NCBI RefSeq assembly: GCF_014651675.1
Contig: NZ_BMXI01000021.1
Span: 1-64,000, forward strand
DNA: 64,000 nucleotides
Direction of reading: 5' to 3'
Source: Roseibacillus persicicus
Lineage (GTDB): Bacteria > Verrucomicrobiota > Verrucomicrobiia > Verrucomicrobiales > Akkermansiaceae
Shown: one piece after another, positions 9,212-17,910 of the stretch
Layout: each line of letters opens with the position of its first letter
How positions within the stretch are numbered: position 1 is the first letter of the stretch
Notes under the pieces: generated by a model
The model's database searches: none
What the model saw: the letters and a program-made list of their open reading frames with translations, nothing else
What the model was told of the DNA's origin: nothing
Program-made: the position numbers and the translations under genes

Positions 9212-9988
9212 TTAACGACGAGCAATCACTTTAAGATCCCGTTCTGGAGCCCAAAAACTGTAAAGACAACTTCTCTTTGAATTAATGAAATCTCGCGCAA
9301 TTGAAGACACTTTGAAACTCTTATCGTCAAATATTCCAGCATTATCAGAGCAGGTCTCATACAAACGAATATCGTCGTGAAAGATTTCTTCGACTTTCGC
9401 TCTTGCATCTTGGCTCACTTCAATTCTTTGTGAAGAAGGTGAAACATTTTCCTTTCCTATCGAAATTCTAATACCGAATTCATTCTTAACAAACTCTTCG
9501 ATCTTCTCAAAATTAGGATACTGAAATAGAGTCATTGCAGGAAGACTTCCTGATTTAAGAGCTAGAGCTGTTGATTGTGTTGGAAAGAAACCGCCTTCAA
9601 CTCTCCAATCAAGAAAGTCTTCTAAATTTCCAGAGACAGGCATTCCCTCGTAAAACTGAGCAAATTGACCTTTCAGATGAAATCGCAGGCAATGCTTATA
9701 ATAAGAGGTTACCCATGCAAGAGGTTCTCTAACGACCGCAAATTTCGTCAATTCTGCAAAAATCTCCTCCGGAACTAGCTCCTCAGCAAACGCCATCCCC
9801 GCATGGGGATAATTATCAAAATTGAAAGTTTTCCAAGTTCTAGCGTGAGTGCCCACCTTTCTCCTGATTTTGGATAGTATCGAGCGATTCGGTTGGTTCG
9901 CAAAATCATGCAGCGCCCCCCTAACACTAGTCCCTCCGGATTTCGGAATGTGCACGTATAAAAACTGACTATTTTTTGATAATAGCAT
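9212..9988 (-). CDS. Sulfotransferase-like protein, fifth in locus
   Basis: A 258-residue protein from the ATG at 9988 (MLLSKNSQFLYVHIPKSGGT). The open frame runs to 10057, but that would overlap the 3' end of the flippase gene by 40 bases and adds non-conserved residues. HIPKSGGTSVRGAL is the PAPS 5' loop and FAVVREPLAWVTSYYKH the 3'-phosphate segment of the Sulfotransfer_2 type. The composition is A+T-richer than housekeeping genes in the window. It is probably the first sulfotransferase translated from the flippase-led transcript. Confidence 0.8.
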   Translation of the reverse strand: MLLSKNSQFLYVHIPKSGGTSVRGALHDFANQPNRSILSKIRRKVGTHARTWKTFNFDNYPHAGMAFAEELVPEEIFAELTKFAVVREPLAWVTSYYKHCLRFHLKGQFAQFYEGMPVSGNLEDFLDWRVEGGFFPTQSTALALKSGSLPAMTLFQYPNFEKIEEFVKNEFGIRISIGKENVSPSSQRIEVSQDARAKVEEIFHDDIRLYETCSDNAGIFDDKSFKVSSIARDFINSKRSCLYSFWAPERDLKVIARR

Positions 9989-10017
9989 TGAATTTAGAAC
10001 TAAAACCTCTAACAGAT

Positions 10018-11370
10018 TCAAGCTGAAATTTTCTTTAGATATAAACGGAAGCCACAAAAGGCATTAGCAATCACTACGGGAAGCTTCACCGCTGCAACAA
10101 ACGCTACAAACCATCCTAATAGCAACGACAATCCAACTAAAGGCACTGTTATAAGCATTCCAATTATTGAAGGCTTGAAATCAATATTATACTCAAAGAT
10201 ACGACCTACCGAGTTTGATGAATAAACAAGAAACTCAGCAATGGAACAAATTGTTAAGACAGCAAGAGGCCAGCCATTCAAGATCCCCTTCGAAAAAGAG
10301 AAGTATTTTATTGCAATCGAATAACCCACTAAAAGGATAAGAACACTCACGAAGTAGAGTGATAAACTCAACAGAGCGGTCCGATTTACCGACTTTTGGA
10401 TTTTATCCCAACGCCCTTGAACATAAAACTTAACCCAGAGGGTAAAATTAGCATTCCATAGAGATTGACCCACCTGAGAACAAGTGGTTAGAAGATATCG
10501 AGTAAAGAGATAGTCTCCAACTAGTGCCGGCGAGAAATAAATCGGGAGAAGGTTGACACTTAATCGCTCTACAGAAGTCGCCATTCCTGATGCCAAATTC
10601 TTAAGAACCGGTCCTAATAGGTCTTTGAAAATCGCCATAGAAGGCTCCGCTTTCTCCTGAAAAGTGTTCTTCTTTAGGCGAAGAACACTTATCGCAACGC
10701 AAACACGAAACAAAGCCTCTCCAGCAACATAGACAATTAAAACTCCGGCAAGACCTCCGCCCATTAACAGCGATAATGTACCGCCTAAGTTTTGGAGTAG
10801 AACCCTGAGTAGGTCAATACGATTATTTAAGCTTACTCGTCCTGCGGCCCGTTGGGCTGCTATATAGGAAAAACCGAACGAATTCAAGTAAGGCCGTAAC
10901 GTTCCAAGAAATATGAGTAAATAGAGATAACCGAGATTTGTACTCAATCCACTCCCAGCAATTTTTATGGTTGCTGCATAATTGAGAAAGGCAACAAAGA
11001 GAATCATTACTCCTGCTGCAAAAAACTGCATCCGCTGGAGTGTTTTGAAACAACTCCAGAAAGCTTTCCAATCAGGCTCGTTATTAGGCGAGTTTCTGGA
11101 GACCACATCTCTCCTCTTTTCTGAAAGAGAAGCCTGGCCTCCGATAGCAATCGAAAGAGCCCGGGTAAAGATACTTCCGATCCGGCGAACGACTATATTG
11201 CAAAATACAGCATTACTTAAATAAAGTAAGAACAAAGTTGACTCCCAAACCTCTAGCTGGATCAAGAGAACCGGCATAAACACCAAGAGATTCAGAGGCT
11301 TTGCTGAAAGCGTTGCTAGTTGGGTCGCATTATTGGACTTCCATAATTTTTTAAACATGCCATCAGACAT
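10018..11370 (-). CDS. Polysaccharide flippase (Wzx/MATE-like)
   Basis: A 450-residue polytopic membrane protein with about 12 hydrophobic segments, charged cytoplasmic loops and no signal peptide, as in Wzx-type oligosaccharide flippases of the MOP superfamily. It would move the undecaprenyl-linked repeat unit across the inner membrane. It leads the block of sulfotransferases and glycosyltransferases (minus strand). The roughly 980-base region in front of it carries decayed insertion-element sequence, so this block may have its own promoter rather than reading through from cysN. No single diagnostic motif exists for the family; the call rests on topology and neighbours. Confidence 0.75.
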   Translation of the reverse strand: MSDGMFKKLWKSNNATQLATLSAKPLNLLVFMPVLLIQLEVWESTLFLLYLSNAVFCNIVVRRIGSIFTRALSIAIGGQASLSEKRRDVVSRNSPNNEPDWKAFWSCFKTLQRMQFFAAGVMILFVAFLNYAATIKIAGSGLSTNLGYLYLLIFLGTLRPYLNSFGFSYIAAQRAAGRVSLNNRIDLLRVLLQNLGGTLSLLMGGGLAGVLIVYVAGEALFRVCVAISVLRLKKNTFQEKAEPSMAIFKDLLGPVLKNLASGMATSVERLSVNLLPIYFSPALVGDYLFTRYLLTTCSQVGQSLWNANFTLWVKFYVQGRWDKIQKSVNRTALLSLSLYFVSVLILLVGYSIAIKYFSFSKGILNGWPLAVLTICSIAEFLVYSSNSVGRIFEYNIDFKPSIIGMLITVPLVGLSLLLGWFVAFVAAVKLPVVIANAFCGFRLYLKKISA

Positions 11371-11646
11371 TAATAAACTTGCCAGGTTTTGTTTATTCGA
11401 TTGATTAATTTAACGCTAATTATTAGTCTAGAGAAGGTCAGACATTTTTTAAAATGTTTGCAGAAGCTGGCTTTTTGAGCCATGAAAACGCTTGCTCGTT
11501 TCTTTTACTGGTCTACACGCTAAATCCTGTTTTTTCAAAACTTAGGAGGCTCTGACGCCAACTCTTCACGGTAATCACACTAAAATTATCGCTTAACCTC
11601 TGACCTGATTTTCGGAGTCTACCTCATCACACTTTTCCAAGGCAGT

Positions 11647-11802
11647 TTAAAGAAAGGACAAAGCGGCTGTGGTTTTTCTTCGAGGAATCGTGACGGTGCC
11701 ACCACTCTCAAAAATATAGTTGCGAAGCTCATCGCTATCGTAGCCTCTGGCCCCGATGACAATCTTGTCGCGAACAATGCCTAGCACTTCACTCGCCGCT
11801 TG
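11647..11802 (-). pseudogene. IS5-type transposase fragment
   Basis: Translating the minus strand gives 51 residues between two stops, including VIGARGYDSDELRNYIFES and then TVTIPRRK. This matches the DDE-transposase block of IS5-family elements (D-x-G-Y-D-S-D followed by I-P-x-R). Full transposases are roughly 250-350 residues, so only a piece remains. No terminal inverted repeats or target duplications are evident. It is a remnant of an old insertion between cysN and the flippase gene. Confidence 0.7.
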
Positions 11803-11910
11803 TTATCCCAACTCGATTGCTTGGAACTAATTTGAGGTTGAGGAACTTTCCTTGAGGGTTTGTCACTGCACCAAGTTTCGAATTCCGGCCTCCTTATGTC
11901 TGAGAATTCG

Positions 11911-12010
11911 GAGAAATGGCAGGCATCCAGGTGAAATTTGATGTAAGTGTCATTAGTGACTTTGTAGCGGTCGCGATTGTATTGGCAAACCCTCTTGTCG
12001 AGAAGAGCCC
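11911..12010 (-). pseudogene. Possible transposase C-terminal remnant
   Basis: The minus-strand frame reads KRVCQYNRDRYKVTNDTYIK and continues with FHLDAC. This resembles, weakly, the C-terminal R-R-x-A-T-R-Y-D-K segment of IS5-family transposases. It lies upstream of the 11647-11802 fragment although it matches a more C-terminal part. If real, the debris therefore comes from two copies or a rearranged one. A profile search would be needed to confirm it. Confidence 0.3.
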
Positions 12011-12019
12011 AAAACTAGA

Positions 12020-12037
12020 CCCGTTGGGTCCAACGGG
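12020..12037. repeat. Short perfect palindrome
   Basis: CCCGTTGG (12020-12027) and CCAACGGG (12030-12037) are perfect complements around a 2-base centre. It is not followed by a T-run on either strand. It could be a protein-binding site or part of a decayed mobile element; no function is assigned. Confidence 0.5.
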
Positions 12038-12133
12038 AAAAGAAACGGTGAACGCTGTTTTACTTTCCGTAGTAGCCCGGCAACTGATTTGACGGCGCGC
12101 TGGTTATAAGAACTTGCCAAATTCTACTTATAG

Positions 12134-12171
12134 TTTTGAAAAGCTTTTAATTTGCCTACACGGGCTAAAGC
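12134..12171. repeat. Palindromic repeat element, copy B
   Basis: Closely similar to 72-110 in the same orientation (starting TTTTGAAAAGCTT and ending AAGC). The bases just before it (TGCCAAATTCTACTTA) also resemble those before copy A (TGCCGGAATTTACTGA). The right palindrome arm is less perfect than in copy A. The pair brackets a block of about 12 kb. Confidence 0.6.
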
Positions 12172-12349
12172 AATTCAATAATAAACAAAGTCAATTAATC
12201 TCGAATAAGGGCTTTCGATTGCTTTTCCAAAGATGGGGAAAGTGATAGAACTTCCCCAAGACACTCTCAAATTAACTGCTTTTTCACTTTCGAACTTTCT
12301 TTAGTCTTTTTGTTCTAACACGACAGCCAGTAAAGAACCCGATTAGCAC

Positions 12350-13594
12350 TTAGACGATCATGCCTGCACCAACAGTTTCGTTAGTGCCAGGATCAACAAG
12401 AATGAAGGAGCCTGTGAGTCGATTCTTACGATAATTGTCGTGAAGAAGAGGCGCAGCTGTTCGGAGAGTCACACGTCCAATCTCATTGAGGTTGAGCGAG
12501 ATAGCATCCTCAACCTTGTGCAAGGTATTTACATCTACTTGATAGCGCATTTCACGAATAACGGCCTGAGTCTCGTGGCTGGTATGCTTAATGATGTATT
12601 TACCTCGCGTCTGCATGGGAGTGCTTGAGAACCAACAAACCATTGCCTCAATGTCCTGCTCGACTTTGGGTTGATTGTTTGGTTTTGCAATCATATCGCC
12701 ACGCGAGAGGTCAATTTCATCATTAAGGGTGATGCAAATCGACTGAGGTGCAAACGCTTCCTCAATCTCTTTGCCGTCAAGGTAAATCGACTTGATAGAA
12801 GTCTTGAATCCGGACGGCAACGCAGCGACCTCATCACCAGGACGGAAAACTCCCCCTGCGACCCGACCGGCAAAACCACGGAAGTCATGCCAATTGTCAC
12901 TTTGAGGACGGATAACCCATTGGACGGGAAAACGCGCATCAACGTGGTTCTCTTCTCCGCCGATGTAGACATTCTCCAAGTGATAGAGGAAGGTAGGACC
13001 TTGATACCAATCCATGTTGGTAGATTTATCAACGACGTTATCTCCATTGAGCGCAGAAATCGGAATGGGCTCAATATCAACGATATTTCCTAAGCGAGAG
13101 GCAAAAGACTCGTATTCTGCAACGATCTCGTTGAAGCGCCCTTCCGAATAGTCGACGAGATCCATCTTATTAACAGCAAGGACAACATGCTGAATGCGTA
13201 AGAGGTCTGCGATGAAAGAGTGTCGTTTGGTTTGCTCGATAATGCCCTTGCGAGCGTCCACCAAGATGATGGCCAAATTTGCGGTAGAGGCACCAGTCAC
13301 CATGTTACGCGTGTATTGCACGTGGCCAGGAGTATCGGCGATAATGAATTTCCGCTTAGGAGTGGCAAAATAGCGATAGGCTACGTCAATAGTAATCCCT
13401 TGCTCCCGTTCGGCCTTAAGACCGTCGGTAAGGAGCGCAAGATTGACGTGTTCGTCTCCTTTCTTCTTTGAGCTCTCCTCAATGGCTTCGAGTTGATCCT
13501 CGAAAATAGACTTGGAGTCGTATAGAAGACGACCAATGAGGGTGGATTTTCCGTCGTCAACGGAACCGGCAGTAGTAAATCTGAGTAGGTCCAT
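12350..13594 (-). CDS. cysN: Sulfate adenylyltransferase subunit 1 (GTPase)
   Basis: CysN is the regulatory GTPase subunit of ATP sulfurylase, which with CysD makes adenosine 5'-phosphosulfate (APS) from ATP and sulfate. The 414-residue protein shows all GTPase motifs: GSVDDGKST (P-loop), DTPGH (G3), NKMD (G4) and an SAL G5 motif. The EF-Tu-like beta-barrel domains follow. It is shorter than E. coli CysN (about 475 residues) and has no fused APS-kinase domain; that is a separate gene (cysC). It lies 44 bases after cysD. Placement inside a polysaccharide locus with five sulfotransferases suggests its APS feeds PAPS for glycan sulfation rather than cysteine synthesis. Confidence 0.95.
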   Translation of the reverse strand: MDLLRFTTAGSVDDGKSTLIGRLLYDSKSIFEDQLEAIEESSKKKGDEHVNLALLTDGLKAEREQGITIDVAYRYFATPKRKFIIADTPGHVQYTRNMVTGASTANLAIILVDARKGIIEQTKRHSFIADLLRIQHVVLAVNKMDLVDYSEGRFNEIVAEYESFASRLGNIVDIEPIPISALNGDNVVDKSTNMDWYQGPTFLYHLENVYIGGEENHVDARFPVQWVIRPQSDNWHDFRGFAGRVAGGVFRPGDEVAALPSGFKTSIKSIYLDGKEIEEAFAPQSICITLNDEIDLSRGDMIAKPNNQPKVEQDIEAMVCWFSSTPMQTRGKYIIKHTSHETQAVIREMRYQVDVNTLHKVEDAISLNLNEIGRVTLRTAAPLLHDNYRKNRLTGSFILVDPGTNETVGAGMIV

Positions 13595-13638
13595 GAAAGT
13601 GGTATTTTTTTAATAATCTGTGTATGAGAGAGGGACTT

Positions 13639-14544
13639 CTAAAAATATCCTTCTTTTTTACGGTCTTCCATTGCAGTTTCCGAACGCTTGTCGTCAGCCC
13701 GATTTCCACGTTCGGTTTGACGGGCGGCTGCGACTTCATCGATGATTTTTTCGATTGTGTCCGCATCTGACTCAACGGCACCGGTAATGGTCGCGTCACC
13801 CATAGTGCGGAAGCGAATACGCATATTCTTCACTTCTTCACCGTCGCGAGGTTGCACAAATTCAGAAACAGCCAAAATAGTGCCGTTGCGAATGACACAA
13901 TCCCGTTCATGGGCGTAATAGAGACTCGGAAGAACAATACCTTCCCGCTTCATATACATCCAAACATCCATTTCAGTGAAATTGGAAAGAGGAAAAACTC
14001 GGAAATTTTCTCCCTGATGCATGCGACCGTTGAAAAGATTCCAAAGCTCAGGGCGCTGATTCTTGGGATCCCATTGCCCGAAGTCATCGCGATGTGAGAA
14101 GAAACGCTCTTTAGCACGGGCTTTTTCCTCGTCACGACGGCCTCCACCCAGGGCGGCATCGAACTGATGCTCTTCGATGGTATCCAGTAAGGTAATAATC
14201 TGTGCCCGATTACGGGAAGCGTTCACTCCTTTTTCCTCTACGACCCGCCCCTTGTCGATTGACTCTTGGACTGAACCTACAACGAGTCGCGCATTGATTT
14301 TCTCAACAAACTCGTCGCGATAGGTCATCGTTTCGGCAAAGTTGTGACCAGTATCCACATGAACCAAGGGGAATGGTAAACGAGAAGGCCAAAAGGCTTT
14401 CGCAGCTAGGTGAGCCATTACAATGGAATCTTTTCCTCCCGAAAAAAGGAGAGCGGGATTCTCAAATTGGGCTGCGGTTTCGCGGAGAATAAATATTGCT
14501 TCCGCTTCGAGTTGATCTAAGTGACTGAGTGAATAATCAGGCAT
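13639..14544 (-). CDS. cysD: Sulfate adenylyltransferase subunit 2
   Basis: CysD is the catalytic subunit of ATP sulfurylase (ATP plus sulfate to APS plus pyrophosphate). The 301-residue protein has the PP-loop ATP-pyrophosphatase motif LLFSGGKDSIVMAHLA near residue 35 and the family blocks LVHVDTGHNFAETM and GGGRRDEEKARAKER. The length is normal for the family. It sits 8 bases after cysC and 44 before cysN, so the three are cotranscribed. Genes of the assimilatory branch after PAPS (cysH, cysIJ) are not adjacent. Confidence 0.96.
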   Translation of the reverse strand: MPDYSLSHLDQLEAEAIFILRETAAQFENPALLFSGGKDSIVMAHLAAKAFWPSRLPFPLVHVDTGHNFAETMTYRDEFVEKINARLVVGSVQESIDKGRVVEEKGVNASRNRAQIITLLDTIEEHQFDAALGGGRRDEEKARAKERFFSHRDDFGQWDPKNQRPELWNLFNGRMHQGENFRVFPLSNFTEMDVWMYMKREGIVLPSLYYAHERDCVIRNGTILAVSEFVQPRDGEEVKNMRIRFRTMGDATITGAVESDADTIEKIIDEVAAARQTERGNRADDKRSETAMEDRKKEGYF

Positions 14545-14552
14545 CGTTCTTT

Positions 14553-15143
14553 CTATTTGGAGAGTCCGGAAATGAGCGACAGAACTTCTGTGGCGCTTTG
14601 TGTAGGACTAAGTTTTTGAGTATCTAAAATAAGTTCGGCTTCCTCGGGCTCTTCGAAGCTGCTGTCTTTGCCGGTAAAGTTGGCCACTTTGCCATCCGCC
14701 ACTTTGGCGTAAAGACCTTTGGGGTCTCTTCGAGCGCATGTCTCGAAGTCTGCTTTGACATAGATTTCGCGAAAATCTTCGCCCACAATCCCCCGGGCCA
14801 TTTCGCGAAAGCGCCGCAGTGGGGTAATAACCGAAATCAGAGTTATGACGCCCTGAGAAGCAAAGAGCTTGGCGACCTCGGCGGTGCGGCGAACATTTTC
14901 ATTACGAGCTTCATTGGTGAAACCCAAGTCTGCATTCAAACCACTACGGAGGTTGTCACCATCGAGAACAACAGTAAAGCGACCTTGGGCCGCAAGTTGT
15001 TTTTCAACCTCGGTCGCAATCGTCGATTTCCCGGACCCCGACATTCCGTAAAGCCAGAGAACGATGCCGTTCTGACCCAAAAGTTTTTCTTTACCTTTAC
15101 GAGAAACGAAACGCTCGAAATCAGGATGAATATTTTCTGCCAC
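14553..15143 (-). CDS. cysC: Adenylylsulfate kinase (APS kinase)
   Basis: CysC phosphorylates APS at the 3' position to give PAPS, the universal sulfate donor of sulfotransferases. The 196-residue protein has the Walker A motif GMSGSGKSTIA, the D-G-D-N-L-R-x-G-L-N block (DGDNLRSGLNADLGF) and a downstream KADFETCARRDPKGLY segment as in known APS kinases. It starts the cysC-cysD-cysN set, 12 bases after the tandem glycosyltransferase. A dedicated kinase beside five sulfotransferases is strong context for PAPS supply to glycan sulfation. Confidence 0.96.
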   Translation of the reverse strand: MAENIHPDFERFVSRKGKEKLLGQNGIVLWLYGMSGSGKSTIATEVEKQLAAQGRFTVVLDGDNLRSGLNADLGFTNEARNENVRRTAEVAKLFASQGVITLISVITPLRRFREMARGIVGEDFREIYVKADFETCARRDPKGLYAKVADGKVANFTGKDSSFEEPEEAELILDTQKLSPTQSATEVLSLISGLSK

Positions 15144-15155
15144 AATAAAATTCCG

Positions 15156-16835
15156 CTAAAAATTTATACGATAGTTTTTAATGTCTGTCATCTGTTGAAA
15201 AATTCTCCAAACAAAAGTCGAATTATTTATGGAATACCGTCTAAACAGGCGCCGAGGTTCCATCAGCAGACGAAAGAACCATTCAAGCCCGCTTTTCTGC
15301 ATCCACCTAGGTGCTTGTGCAAGATGTCCAGTATGAAAATCAAAAGCGGCGCCTACGCCCAACATTACCAGGCGATGTGGCCAATCTGTAGAGAGACTCG
15401 GATACCTCTTTAGAAGTTCAAACATAAACTTCTCCTGCTTTGGAGTGCTCAAGCCCACCCAAAGAAAATGCGGCCGAGTTTTGTTCAACTCAGCAACGAA
15501 ATCAGACAATTCGTCTTCATTGAGTTCACGGAACGGTGGAGTCAGAGCCCCAACTGCTTTCATGTCCGGATACCAACTCTGCAAGCGAGAAGACAATTCT
15601 TGGGCTATCCCCTCTTTCCCTCCAAAAAAGAAATGCTTCATCCCTTGTCCAGCTGATTTCTCTACCACTCCAAGCATTAGATCCGGTCCATAGACTCTAG
15701 AGATTTGAGCGAACCCATTCCACCTCCCGACCCAAACCATCGGCATTCCATCGGGTGTCGACAGGAAAGAGGAGTTGTGCACTTCTTTTAGATACGGGTC
15801 TCGTTGGGACTCCATAACCCCGTGAACTCCAGTGACAGTCACATATTTTCCGCCCCCTGCCTTGTCTAAGGCGCCATCAATTACAGTTTGGATGGCTTCG
15901 TCGAGGTTGATCGCACTAATGCCAACTCCGAGGACATTGCTCCTCGGCTTAATTTGCAGTGATGCCGCGCGTCTATTACTAGAGTGTGCTCCGACTTCCA
16001 AATGCTCAGATTTCCCATCAAAATTGGTCAGCGTCTCGTCACTTTCCTCGACTATCGTCTGGCAGCCATTCAAACCATCCTGAAACACTTGTTTGCCCAA
16101 TCTCTGAACAAACATGGAATTAAAGACCAAATAGCGCTCCCACAAACGACTAGGCTCTTGCGTTAATCGATAAAACCAAGTGAGCCCGGCCCGCTGCATC
16201 CAGTCTGGGGCATCTTTTTTTGTACCAGCATTGACATCAAAAGCAAATCCTACAGCCAACAAGGCCTTTGCTTTCAATTCAGATTTGAAGCGATTGATCC
16301 AATCTTGCTGTTTCGGCGTGCCCAATCCGACCCAAACAACATCGGGGTTGACCGCATTAATATCAGAAAGAATATCATTCTCTTCGCTTGAACCAAAATA
16401 ACCATTGCGAGATCCAACTACCTTAAAGGCGGGATTCCGCCTATGGATATTTTCCAACAAACGGTCGAGACATTCTTGAGAACCGCCGAGAAAATAGTGA
16501 GTCAAATGCTCCGGCGTACTTTCAATCATATGACTCAAGAAACTAGGCCCATAAACACGGTCCTTCATCTTCCCCCCCCGAAGATTCACCGCCCATGTGA
16601 GGACGGTGCTATCAGGAACAAAGAGATCAACGGATCCAGTCATTCGACGGAACTCTTCATCTGAATCCCGCATCGCCACAATGTGAACATTGGTAAAGTC
16701 TACTGAAAGAGGTTCACTCTGAACCTCTTTGCAGTAGTCTCCCAAATCACAGCCAAGCTTTGCATAGCTTGTCACAGTACAATTTGTACTGATAACTCGC
16801 ACTAATTGCCCGAAACTATGTGCTTTTGACAACAT
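15156..16835 (-). CDS. Tandem two-domain WecG/TagA/CpsF glycosyltransferase
   Basis: This 559-residue protein contains two complete-looking GT26 (WecG/TagA/CpsF) units in one chain. Unit 1 (about 45-250) has VPDST at 73-77 where the family normally has PDG, then RVYGPSFL, VGLGTPKQ (169-176) and the RAGLTWFYRL tail. Unit 2 (about 300-550) has PDGMPMVW (361-368), RVYGPDL, VGLSTPKQ (460-467) and KSGLEWFFRL. GT26 enzymes usually transfer a sugar such as N-acetylmannosaminuronate, N-acetylmannosamine or glucose onto a lipid-linked sugar, and are normally single units of about 240 residues. Either two sugars are added in sequence, or unit 1 has become a partner domain. It lies between gme and cysC. 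Confidence 0.88.
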   Translation of the reverse strand: MLSKAHSFGQLVRVISTNCTVTSYAKLGCDLGDYCKEVQSEPLSVDFTNVHIVAMRDSDEEFRRMTGSVDLFVPDSTVLTWAVNLRGGKMKDRVYGPSFLSHMIESTPEHLTHYFLGGSQECLDRLLENIHRRNPAFKVVGSRNGYFGSSEENDILSDINAVNPDVVWVGLGTPKQQDWINRFKSELKAKALLAVGFAFDVNAGTKKDAPDWMQRAGLTWFYRLTQEPSRLWERYLVFNSMFVQRLGKQVFQDGLNGCQTIVEESDETLTNFDGKSEHLEVGAHSSNRRAASLQIKPRSNVLGVGISAINLDEAIQTVIDGALDKAGGGKYVTVTGVHGVMESQRDPYLKEVHNSSFLSTPDGMPMVWVGRWNGFAQISRVYGPDLMLGVVEKSAGQGMKHFFFGGKEGIAQELSSRLQSWYPDMKAVGALTPPFRELNEDELSDFVAELNKTRPHFLWVGLSTPKQEKFMFELLKRYPSLSTDWPHRLVMLGVGAAFDFHTGHLAQAPRWMQKSGLEWFFRLLMEPRRLFRRYSINNSTFVWRIFQQMTDIKNYRINF

Positions 16836-16897
16836 GAACTGTCTAGCGGCCTTTCAATTCGCCGCTTCTACGCCGGGCACTTCAAGTGCGAAACGAG

Positions 16898-17890
16898 CTA
16901 CTGAACCACAGTCTCGCCCAACTTGCGGCGATCATACTGCTCTTTGATCCAGTGATAGGTCTTCTCCATACCCGTGACCAAGTCGATCTCTGGCTCCCAG
17001 CCGAGCTTCTGCTTAATCATGGTATTGTCGGAGTTGCGACCGCGCACTCCTTGTGGAGCGTCGAGGTTGTAGTTACGCTTCACCTTCACCCCGGCAATAT
17101 TCTCAACGATATCAAGAAGACCGTTGATAGTAACCAATTCACTCCGCCCAAGGTTGAGGGGGTCAGTTACGTCGGATGCCATGAGCTTGTCGATTCCGGT
17201 CACACAGTCATCGATATACATGAAGGAGCGAGTTTGCTCCCCGTCTCCCCAAATCTCCATCTCAAGCTGACCCTTATCGATGCACTCAATGACCTTGCGG
17301 CACATCGCGGCAGGCGCCTTCTCGCGACCACCATCCCATGTTCCGAAGGGTCCATAGACGTTGTGGAAACGGTAAACCTTGGAGATGAAGTTGAAATCTT
17401 CTTCGAAATTCTTACAGAGACGCTCGGAGAACAACTTCTCCCAACCATAACCATTCTCAGGCATTGCTGGATAAGCATCCTCCTCCTTAAGAGCGATAAC
17501 TGCCGCATCAGTTTGCTTGAAATCCGGATAAATGCAGGCGCTGGAGCTGTAGAAATAATCCTTCACGCCCTGCTCCTTGGCAGCCATGAGCATGTGGGTA
17601 TTAATCAAAACACTGAGCATGCAAAGCGAACGGTTATTCTCGATGAATCCCATCCCCCCCATATTACAAGCAAGATTGTAGACCTCATCACAGCCTTCCA
17701 TCACCTTGAAGCAGGCGTCCTTCTCCTCCATATTAGCGGAGATGTTCTCGGCGTCTTCATGAAGCTGATACCACTCACTCAAAGGCTTGATGTCAGCGAT
17801 AACGACTTGGTTGCCGCGTTCGAGATGGCTCTTCGCGAGATGGCCACCGATGAATCCTCCACCGCCGGCGATTAATACTTTCTTACTCAT
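16898..17890 (-). CDS. gme: GDP-mannose 3,5-epimerase-like enzyme
   Basis: A 330-residue extended short-chain dehydrogenase/reductase closely resembling plant GDP-mannose 3,5-epimerase, which converts GDP-D-mannose to GDP-L-galactose (and GDP-L-gulose). The NAD-binding loop is AGGGGFIGG (8-16). The family block NMGGMGFIENN follows, then SSSACIYPDFKQ with the acid/base cysteine Cys119, YGWEK with Tyr148/Lys152, and WDGGREKAPAAMCRK with the catalytic lysine Lys191. The C-terminal GVRGRNSDNTMIKQKLGWEP is also a family hallmark. It is the first biosynthetic gene of the locus after the NusG-like regulator. The substrate assignment is by motif; other epimerases of this fold lack the Cys/Lys pair in this setting. 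Confidence 0.88.
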   Translation of the reverse strand: MSKKVLIAGGGGFIGGHLAKSHLERGNQVVIADIKPLSEWYQLHEDAENISANMEEKDACFKVMEGCDEVYNLACNMGGMGFIENNRSLCMLSVLINTHMLMAAKEQGVKDYFYSSSACIYPDFKQTDAAVIALKEEDAYPAMPENGYGWEKLFSERLCKNFEEDFNFISKVYRFHNVYGPFGTWDGGREKAPAAMCRKVIECIDKGQLEMEIWGDGEQTRSFMYIDDCVTGIDKLMASDVTDPLNLGRSELVTINGLLDIVENIAGVKVKRNYNLDAPQGVRGRNSDNTMIKQKLGWEPEIDLVTGMEKTYHWIKEQYDRRKLGETVVQ

Positions 17891-17910
17891 TAGTTGTCTT
17901 CTGGGGTAAA

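Larger units (their letters stand above)
11371..12349. other. Non-coding stretch with insertion-element debris
   Basis: No intact gene is seen in this 979-base stretch. It separates the sulfate-activation half of the locus from the flippase-led half. It contains a transposase fragment at 11647-11802, a weaker one near 11911-12010, a perfect 8-bp-arm palindrome at 12020-12037 and copy B of the palindromic repeat at 12134-12171. The part next to the flippase start is A+T-rich and could hold its promoter, but I cannot point to a convincing -35/-10 pair. Confidence 0.7.

Noticed and set aside
12020-12037. Palindrome considered as an intrinsic terminator of cysN
   Set aside because: No T-run follows in either direction and it lies more than 300 bases past the cysN stop, so it was kept only as a repeat.
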